11,288 nt of DNA from JANXUC01 sp043749225 (GTDB lineage Bacteria > Acidobacteriota > Terriglobia > Terriglobales > Acidobacteriaceae), in contig JAYVEP010000147.1 in NCBI GenBank assembly GCA_043749225.1, positions 1 to 11,288 of the forward strand, given 5' to 3'. This document shows, one piece after another, positions 6,628 through 11,288 of the stretch. Numbering within the stretch: position 1 is the stretch's first letter; each line of letters begins with the position of its first letter. Both the position numbers and the translations under genes were made by a program. Under the pieces are notes generated by a model. The model ran no database searches. It saw only the letters and a list, made by a program, of their open reading frames with translations, and had not been told where the DNA came from.

Positions 6628-6791
6628 TTCGCGTTGCGAATCAGACGCGAGGTAACTTGGAGAAAGGAGATTTGGGGACTGATAGCAAGTACGCCCGCTT
6701 CCCTGACAACCTCGCTCGCGGAGTTATAACGCCCGGATTCCACTTTGGCGCTGAGGTACTGCTCGATCTCGGGTGTAAGGGAAACATTCAT
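6573..6791 (-). CDS. Truncated ParD-family antitoxin fragment
   Basis: ATG 6791 is preceded by AGGAG (6803-6799, 7-nt spacing). The first 32 residues (MNVSLTPEIEQYLSAKVESGRYNSASEVVREA) are a classic ParD RHH domain. After VREA the usual LRLLEE continuation and toxin-binding tail are replaced by unrelated sequence until a stop at 6573, inside the oppositely oriented toxin pseudogene. No ParE partner follows. This is a remnant created by a deletion or rearrangement near 6690; its 72-aa product could still fold as a DNA-binding domain. Annotating it as a pseudogene would be equally fair. Confidence 0.7.
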   Translation of the reverse strand: MNVSLTPEIEQYLSAKVESGRYNSASEVVREAGVLAISPQISFLQVTSRLIRNANQSLPLRIAAMTRGLRLP

Positions 6792-6798
6792 GGATTGG

Positions 6799-6857
6799 CT
6801 CCTGCCCAACCGTGGCTCCATTGACAGAGATTGTCAATCTTTGTTCGTTCTGACAAT
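6799..6857 (-). promoter_or_regulatory. RBS and multi-half-site operator of the ParD remnant
   Basis: Upstream of the fragment are three related half-sites: ATTGACA (6820-6826), ATTGTCAAT (6830-6838) and TGACAAT (6851-6857), forming two overlapping inverted repeats. Such arrays fit cooperative binding of RHH antitoxins. TTGACA/TTGTCA hexamers on the minus strand could serve as -35 boxes, but no convincing -10 was found. The array also lies 16 bp past the stop of the CHAD gene. AGGAG (6803-6799) is the ribosome binding site. Confidence 0.5.
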
Positions 6858-6872
6858 CGATAGAATTGCAGA

Positions 6873-8450
6873 CTACGCCGCTCGCCGCATTCGCATGGGC
6901 GGCTTCTCTGCATTCTCCGCGCGAATCATCACCGGCAGACCACACGCGATTTCCAGCAGGTGTTTCGCAATTGCAATCTGAGGCAAAGTGGAAGGGTCTT
7001 CGGAGTAACCCGTCACAATCAGCAGAATCGTCTCTGCCGTCTTCTCCACCCTTAATGACCGCACGGCGCGAGTGTGTCCTGCATCCAGCGCGTTCGCAAG
7101 GCGCAAAATCGCTGCCTGCAACAAAAATCTGCGACGTTTCGCAGCCGGAATTCGCTGGTAGCTTTCATGCTCGGGTCGCGGAATCGCCCCGCGATGATAG
7201 CGTGTGAGCGCCGCAACCTCAGCCCACTCTTCCGCGGTCCAGCCGGGCGGCGGGGCGACCTGCATCAACATGCGGTAGGAACGCTTGTGGTGACCATGCG
7301 CGGCCTTGCTCCGAGCAGCACTGCGACCTGCGCGGAAGTGGCCGACATCCTGCAAAATGGCCGCGAGTTCCAGGATTCCGCGTTGTTCTCTTTCTGGATC
7401 GCGAAGGACGCCCGCCTTCGACAAGCCATCGTAAAGCTGTAGCGCCAGGCTGGTTACGTGGCGTACGTGCACCAGATTCGAACCGGAAAACTTCGCCAAA
7501 GTCTGAGCCGTGGTCGTTAGAGCCTTGTGCTGGGCAGGCCCCTGTGGTAATTCCGCACGCCAGGCAAGCCACAAAGAATCGGGGCCTACCATTTTTTCGC
7601 GATAATCTTGCAGTCGCCGCGCGCGTTCTTCCCGGATGCGGGTGCGCCAGTGCGAGATGACTTCCCCGTCTCCTGAATTTGCCGCGGAGCTCAGATCAGA
7701 ACTGCGCTCTGGAGGGACCTCAGGCTTGGCCTCAAAGCCACACGCCCGGATGTGTCCCCAGAGCACGTCGAAATCGTGAATCTCGCCCAGCGAATCCTGC
7801 AGAGCCTTCAGATCCTTGCCCCAGCGCTCGTGGTGCTCCGGCAGGAAATTTTCTACCGTGTAGCGCAAGCGCTTAATGCCGATGCGAAGCGTGTGCCACG
7901 ACGCCTGACTGCGGTTGCGCAATGCGAGCCGCTGAAGTTCTCGCGCCTCGTGCCACCGTTGCAGAGCCAGGTATTGAAACGCGGCTCCACCTAGCGGCAC
8001 GCGGGCGGCGCGGCCTGCCAAATGGTCGGCCCACTTGCGCCACTGCCCATGATCCATACGGCCCAGCGTGGTTTGCGCTTCACGCTTCAGGCTTTCTTCC
8101 CGCTCGGCCAAAGAGTGGTCCAGAACCTGCGCCAAAGGATCGCCAGGAGGCGCAAGTTGTTGAATCCATTCGCGCATCACCTGCACGTCGCGAAGATCGC
8201 CGAGGCTACGGAAAACGCGCCCACCCGCCCGTTTCATCGCGCGCCAGGCCGGATCGGGGTCAACGTGCCGAAAACCATCCGCCATGGAGCGGCATCGACG
8301 AATTGCCACACGAAGATCGTGGACGGGGCCGGACGCAAATCCTGATTCAGCGCGCCTGGCTTCCTCCAGCACGCGCTCCATCCAGTGCCGGAAGCCGAGA
8401 CGTGGCGGAGCGGCGGCGGAATTCGACTGCGTTGTCATTTCCAGCTTCAT
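6873..8450 (-). CDS. CHAD domain fused to Ppx/GppA-like HD domain
   Basis: A 525-aa soluble protein. The N-terminal half (about 20-285) is a CHAD domain, a helical bundle known to bind polyphosphate, with the conserved basic motifs VHDLRVAIRRCRSM (43-56), LGDLRDVQVM (83-92), HTLRIGIKRLRYTVE (186-200) and LQDSLGEIHDFDVL (217-230). The C-terminal half (about 310-510) resembles the HD-type C-terminal domain of exopolyphosphatase/GppA: HVRHVTSLALQLYDGL (328-343), LAAILQDVGHF (362-372), HGHHKRSYRML (385-395), TRYHRG (416-421), LRLANALD (449-456). In the central motif the expected His is Gln (Q367), so canonical metal binding may be lost. No Ppx actin-like domain is present. ATG 8450 is preferred; ATG 8438, behind GGAA, and TTG 8519 are alternatives. 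It probably acts in polyphosphate binding or sensing. Confidence 0.85.
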   Translation of the reverse strand: MKLEMTTQSNSAAAPPRLGFRHWMERVLEEARRAESGFASGPVHDLRVAIRRCRSMADGFRHVDPDPAWRAMKRAGGRVFRSLGDLRDVQVMREWIQQLAPPGDPLAQVLDHSLAEREESLKREAQTTLGRMDHGQWRKWADHLAGRAARVPLGGAAFQYLALQRWHEARELQRLALRNRSQASWHTLRIGIKRLRYTVENFLPEHHERWGKDLKALQDSLGEIHDFDVLWGHIRACGFEAKPEVPPERSSDLSSAANSGDGEVISHWRTRIREERARRLQDYREKMVGPDSLWLAWRAELPQGPAQHKALTTTAQTLAKFSGSNLVHVRHVTSLALQLYDGLSKAGVLRDPEREQRGILELAAILQDVGHFRAGRSAARSKAAHGHHKRSYRMLMQVAPPPGWTAEEWAEVAALTRYHRGAIPRPEHESYQRIPAAKRRRFLLQAAILRLANALDAGHTRAVRSLRVEKTAETILLIVTGYSEDPSTLPQIAIAKHLLEIACGLPVMIRAENAEKPPMRMRRAA

Positions 8451-8761
8451 TATGAACCGCAGAGACGATTGCGAACAACTTCGATGGCCGACCGAGCGCG
8501 AACGTGGATCGCGGACCAATTTGGGAAGTCAGTGTCGCCGCGGAACGCGAAGTGGAATCTGCGAAAAGAAAGCACGTCAGACGGAAGTCCCCGCGCGGCG
8601 ATCAAAAGAAGAGGCTGAATGACCTATTCCCTTCTGTGTGAACAGCTTGTGAGGTCTCTCGCCTATCCGGTTGCAAATTTTCGCAGGTGGCTAGCGCCCA
8701 AACGCATTGGCGGGATAGATGCAATGTCCGACTCGTATCTCGAAAGCTTCCGGAGGCGTTT
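8451..8761. other. Divergent intergenic region
   Basis: About 310 bp separate the starts of the CHAD gene (-) and the small coiled-coil gene (+). Open frames here have no recognisable content. Visible elements are CGCC/GGCG (8695-8698/8709-8712) and the Shine-Dalgarno GGAGG (8752-8756). No convincing -35/-10 pair was found on either strand, although both promoters must lie here. Confidence 0.4.
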
Positions 8762-9001
8762 GTGAACGAAATCAATTTGGTTTTGCGCAATAAACGGGTG
8801 CAACTAGCGGAACTCACGCTGGAGATTCAAGGACTTGAGGCGGCGGCAATCGCGCTGCGCCCAGTAGCTCATCTGTTGTACACGGAGGAAGAGGCGCCAA
8901 ACGCTGCTCCTGCGTCGCAGATTTCCATCACCGAAAATAGCCCGGCCGAAACCGCCAAGGCGCGTCCGTCCGAGTCGTCCAGAATCAGGCGGTGGGTCTA
9001 G
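8762..9001 (+). CDS. Small coiled-coil protein (79 aa), unknown function
   Basis: GTG 8762 is chosen because GGAGG (8752-8756) sits 5 nt upstream and the protein-like part begins here; an ATG at 8687 would add 25 residues with no Shine-Dalgarno and of unrelated character. The product starts (M)NEINLVLRNKRVQLAELTLEIQGLEAAAIALRPVAHLL, a strongly helical, heptad-like segment (about 5-38), followed by an acidic patch (EEEAP), an Ala/Pro/Ser-rich disordered tail and a basic end RIRRWV. No signal peptide or membrane segment. It may be an oligomerising scaffold or regulator, but this is only a guess. The frame stays open for 71 codons after its TAG stop. Confidence 0.7.
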   Translation: MNEINLVLRNKRVQLAELTLEIQGLEAAAIALRPVAHLLYTEEEAPNAAPASQISITENSPAETAKARPSESSRIRRWV

Positions 9002-9527
9002 AGTCCGGCAGAGATCTGGCAGAGTCCTCTGACAAGTCTTGGGTTTCCGAATATCCCTGTCGTGAGCTATCAGGCTCAGCCAGCAGCGCTTGCCTTGTCG
9101 CGCTCAGGATGGCCCTACAAGGGCCTGGAAGGCCGCTTGTTGCGGCTCTGGCTAACGGACGACGAAATTGCCTCAGAAGCGCTGGGATCTGATATTGACA
9201 AGGATGTCAAGCCGTGATCTTGATACCTCAAAATGTGCAAATCTCGCAGACGCATGCGGGAGGTGCGGCGGCGCGGAAGCGCGAAATCTGACCATGGAAA
9301 TCGACTTAACCGACTTATTATCAACTGGTTGAGAATGAAGAGGAGGTATTGACGCGGAAAACCGGTGCCGAATTCCCGGCTCGGCGATTTTGCCGTTCCA
9401 CAGTATTTTCCACAGCTTGGAGACTTGCAGGGCACGGATCTACCTGCTTGGGCCACTGCGTTCGACGAGCTGGTATTTCGGCTCGGCCGACCAGAACTAC
9501 GCACGCCAAGCGGCCTTGGCAACGGTA
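9002..9527. other. Convergent intergenic region, possible gene remnant
   Basis: A 526-bp region between the small coiled-coil gene and the end of dnaB. 9002-9217 stays open in the same frame as the upstream gene after its TAG and would encode 71 residues of protein-like composition (..LGFPNIPVVSYQAQPAALAL..GWPYKGLEGRLLRLWLTDDEI..) ending in TGA, with no own start signal. Further right are TTGACA-AGGA-TGTCAA (9195-9210), the palindrome TCAAC-TG-GTTGA (9321-9332) and an AGGAGG (9341-9346) not followed at proper distance by a start codon. No confident gene. Confidence 0.4.
9505..9520 (-). terminator. Hairpin just past the dnaB stop
   Basis: GCCAAG-CGGC-CTTGGC is a perfect 6-bp hairpin starting 8 bp beyond the dnaB stop codon. 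There is no U-tract on either strand, so it is a weak terminator candidate or an mRNA 3'-end stabiliser. Confidence 0.3.
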
Positions 9528-10901
9528 CTACTGTTCGTAGCCGCCCTGCGCCTCGCGAGACATGTTCTCAAAGCGCGTGGAGCGTTTGATGAAGGCTAAA
9601 TCGACCTTGCCGATGGGGCCGTTACGCTGTTTGGCGATGATGATTTCGGCCTTGCCTTCGAGGTCGGGGTCGTCCTGCTTATAGACCTCTTCGCGGAAGA
9701 TAAAGGCGACCAGGTCGGCGTCCTGCTCAATCGAGCCAGACTCGCGCAGATCAGAGAGCTGGGGACGGTGGTCGCCGCCGCGGCTCTCGGGGGCGCGGCT
9801 GAGCTGGGAGAGGGCAATCACGGGCACGCGCAGCTCTTTGGCGATGGCTTTGAGTCCTCGGGAAATCGCCGATACTTCCTGCGTTCTGTTTTCGTACCGA
9901 CGGCCCGGGTTCGCCGACATCAGCTGGAGATAGTCCACGATGAGCAGGTCCAGACGCCCTTGTTGCTGCTGGAGGCGGCGGGCCTTGGCGCGCATTTCGC
10001 TCAGCGAGATGCCGGGCGTGTCGTCGATAAAGATTGGCGCCGGACCGAGTTGATCGAGCGCGCGAGTAACTTTTTCCAGGTCTTCTTTCCAGAGTGATCC
10101 GGTGCGCCATTTGTGCGAATCGACACGCGACCACGAACAGAGCAAGCGCCCGAGCAGGGCTTCGCGTGACATTTCCAGGGAGAAGACACCGACTACTTTG
10201 CCGTCGAGAATCGCAACGTTTTCCGCGATGTTCATGGCAAAAGCGGTTTTTCCCATAGACGGGCGCGCGGCGATGATAACGAGATCCGCAGGCTGAAAAC
10301 CGCTGGTCATTTCATCCAGGATTTCGTAGTGAGTTTCGAGTCCGGTGATGCGCTGGCCGCGTTGCAGCAAAGCGTCGACCGATCCGAAGCTGTCGCGAAT
10401 AATTTCCTGGATGCCGGTAAAGCCGCGGCCAATGCGCTGTTCCGAAATCTCAAAAATGGCGGATTCCGCCGCGTCGAGAATTTCTTCTGCGGGATCGGCT
10501 TGTTCGGAAGCGCGTGCGACTGCCGTATTTGCCGCGTGAATCAGATTTCGCAGCATGGCCTTGTCGCGAACGATTTTTACGTAATGCTCAATGCTGGGGC
10601 GGTCGGGGATGCCATCGAGGAGGGCAGACAAATACGCCATGTCGCCGACAGACTGCAGCTCGCGATGGCGATCGAGTTCTTCGGCCAGCGTAACTAAATC
10701 AATTGGCCGCGACGACTCTGCCAAGTCCATCATGCGCGTGTATACGCGGCGATGGGCGTCGAGCGAGAAGTCCTCTGCGCGAAGATGCTCGGCGGCTTCG
10801 TTGTAGGCGAAGTTGTCGAGCAGGATGGCGCCTAAAATCGAACGCTCGGCGTCGATGTTGGCGGGGAGACTGCTGATCGCGTTGTAATTGGAGGTGGCCA
10901 C
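9528..10901 (-). CDS. dnaB: Replicative DNA helicase DnaB
   Basis: A 457-aa full-length hexameric 5'-3' helicase that unwinds DNA at the replication fork and recruits primase. The N-terminal helical domain (about 13-115, starting LPANIDAERSILGAILLDN) is followed by the linker (about 150-180) and the RecA-like ATPase domain (about 182-448). Walker A is ARPSMGKT (212-219); Walker B is LLIVDYLQLM (319-328, D323); sensor/H4 is SQLSRAPESRGGDHRPQLSDLRESGSIEQDAD (365-396); the Arg-finger region is KQRNGPIG (424-431). No intein interrupts it. The start is GTG 10901; no upstream in-frame start precedes the TAG at about 10953, and no Shine-Dalgarno is visible. The common neighbours rpsF-ssb-rpsR-rplI are not adjacent; a structured RNA region with its own terminator lies upstream. 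Confidence 0.97.
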   Translation of the reverse strand: MATSNYNAISSLPANIDAERSILGAILLDNFAYNEAAEHLRAEDFSLDAHRRVYTRMMDLAESSRPIDLVTLAEELDRHRELQSVGDMAYLSALLDGIPDRPSIEHYVKIVRDKAMLRNLIHAANTAVARASEQADPAEEILDAAESAIFEISEQRIGRGFTGIQEIIRDSFGSVDALLQRGQRITGLETHYEILDEMTSGFQPADLVIIAARPSMGKTAFAMNIAENVAILDGKVVGVFSLEMSREALLGRLLCSWSRVDSHKWRTGSLWKEDLEKVTRALDQLGPAPIFIDDTPGISLSEMRAKARRLQQQQGRLDLLIVDYLQLMSANPGRRYENRTQEVSAISRGLKAIAKELRVPVIALSQLSRAPESRGGDHRPQLSDLRESGSIEQDADLVAFIFREEVYKQDDPDLEGKAEIIIAKQRNGPIGKVDLAFIKRSTRFENMSREAQGGYEQ

Positions 10902-10907
10902 GTGAAT

Positions 10908-10941
10908 TTCGTAAGTACGAAGACAGCGTAGATCGATTCTA
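10908..10941 (-). promoter_or_regulatory. Putative dnaB -10 box and start-proximal palindrome
   Basis: On the minus strand TAGAAT (10941-10936) is a good -10 match about 35 nt before the GTG start, but its -35 region is poor. Between it and the start, TTCGTA-AG-TACGAA (10908-10921) is a perfect 6-bp inverted repeat ending 7 nt from the start codon, where a Shine-Dalgarno would normally lie. It could be an operator or an RNA hairpin limiting initiation. Confidence 0.4.
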
Positions 10942-11004
10942 AACCTTACGCGCTAGTGCGAGATGTGCTCAGAAAGTGACAGAACATTTCTTTTCTGGGG
11001 CTAG

Positions 11005-11039
11005 AAAAAGGCTACGGCCCGGGCCAGCCGCCCGGGCCG
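11005..11039 (-). terminator. Strong intrinsic terminator ahead of dnaB
   Basis: A perfect 10-bp GC stem, CGGCCCGGGC (11015-11024) / GCCCGGGCCG (11030-11039) with a 5-nt loop, is followed on the minus strand by TAGCC and TTTTT (11009-11005). It would end a minus-strand transcript entering from the right, before the dnaB promoter. The nearest thing it could terminate is the structured region at 11040-11288. Confidence 0.75.
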
Positions 11040-11075
11040 CAGGAAACGAAGTCGGTCCCTCCGGGCCCCTATCCG

Positions 11076-11269
11076 CCTGAGGTGGCTTGCGCCACGCGGC
11101 GTTGCGCAGGACTTGCATCCTGCGTCACCGGCTGCGGTCGAGTGAGTTCCCTTTGCAGGGAGACTCTGCCAAGGCAATCTCGAATGCGAACACTCGATGC
11201 GCCTTCCGCAGTCACCCTCGAAGGGACTGCGTGTCTCGTCCGCCGCGCGATGTTGTCCAAGGGCTCAGG
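11076..11269 (-). ncRNA. Candidate structured non-coding RNA, family unknown
   Basis: Long-range pairs CCTGAG/CTCAGG (11076-11081/11264-11269) and CGCGGCG/CGCCGCG (11095-11101/11241-11247) enclose four local hairpins: 11105-11124 (7 bp), 11144-11166 (5+4 bp), 11181-11196 (6 bp) and 11207-11231 (6+4 bp). A fifth hairpin (11082-11095) sits beside them. Read on the minus strand, two loops are GCAA and one is UUCG, stable tetraloops that appear only in that orientation, and the only U-tract terminator is on the same strand. The small open frames here show nothing protein-like. I looked for hallmark motifs of RNase P, tmRNA, SRP and 6S RNA and found none complete. The 5' end may lie beyond the window. 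Confidence 0.55.
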
Positions 11270-11288
11270 ACATTCCTCGCTTCGTCTG

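Noticed and set aside
7922..8455. 177-codon plus-strand open frame
   Set aside because: Antisense to the CHAD domain in high-GC sequence, Arg/Pro-rich, no family content.
9406..9414. TTTTCCACA, a near DnaA box close to dnaB
   Set aside because: A single site with one mismatch, no cluster and no AT-rich region; not evidence of an origin.
9365..9589. 74-codon frame from GTG with an AGGAGG upstream
   Set aside because: The AGGAGG (9341-9346) is 18 nt away, the frame runs into the end of dnaB, and no family is recognised. A degraded gene cannot be excluded, but support is too thin.
11176..11200. tRNA T-arm-like GTTCGCATTCG on the minus strand
   Set aside because: The T-loop lacks the conserved A and there is no acceptor stem or anticodon arm; it is one hairpin of the structured region.
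11240..11288. Start of RNase P RNA (GAGGAATGTCCTGAGCC on the minus strand resembles GAGGAAAGTCCGGGC)
   Set aside because: The other conserved RNase P elements, such as ACAGAA with its flanks near the 3' end, are absent and the hairpin order does not fit.

Overview
The window reads as a chromosomal stretch of an acidobacterium, most likely Terriglobia. This is inference from protein style, moderate GC, small proteins of a kind I associate with that group, and dispersed 'GTCAT..(C/T)GAG' inverted repeats. No 16S or other decisive marker is present. Genes are short transcription units facing alternately, so it looks like ordinary chromosome with accessory pieces rather than one large operon.

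Layout. Positions 1-753: a 76-aa unknown protein (+) behind a long leader rich in stem-loops, with its Shine-Dalgarno in a hairpin loop, then a terminator and a 13-bp palindromic element. 754-2001 (-): a MacB/FtsX-type ABC permease with no ATPase partner in view. 2090-2179: a MITE-like inverted repeat. 2229-3554 (+): a polytopic GT-C/GT39-like glycosyltransferase. 5930-3599 (-): a two-gene operon of a GT2 glycosyltransferase and a polytopic membrane protein, overlapping by 56 bp. These three suggest glycolipid or surface-polysaccharide work.

6028-6857 holds two decayed toxin-antitoxin loci. One is a ParD-like antitoxin on an apparently leaderless promoter, followed by a RelE/ParE toxin with an in-frame stop at codon 23. 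The other, on the opposite strand, is a ParD head whose C-terminus and toxin are lost. 6873-8450 (-) encodes a CHAD domain fused to a Ppx/GppA-like HD domain with Gln in place of the HD-motif His, probably a polyphosphate-associated protein. 8762-9001 (+) is a small coiled-coil protein of unknown role. 9528-10901 (-) is the replicative helicase DnaB.

The right edge (about 11005-11288, minus strand) carries no convincing gene. It folds on paper into a closed multi-hairpin RNA with GCAA and UUCG loops, followed by a strong intrinsic terminator. I could not assign it to RNase P, tmRNA, SRP or 6S RNA. It and the structured leader at the left edge are the best candidates for something undescribed.
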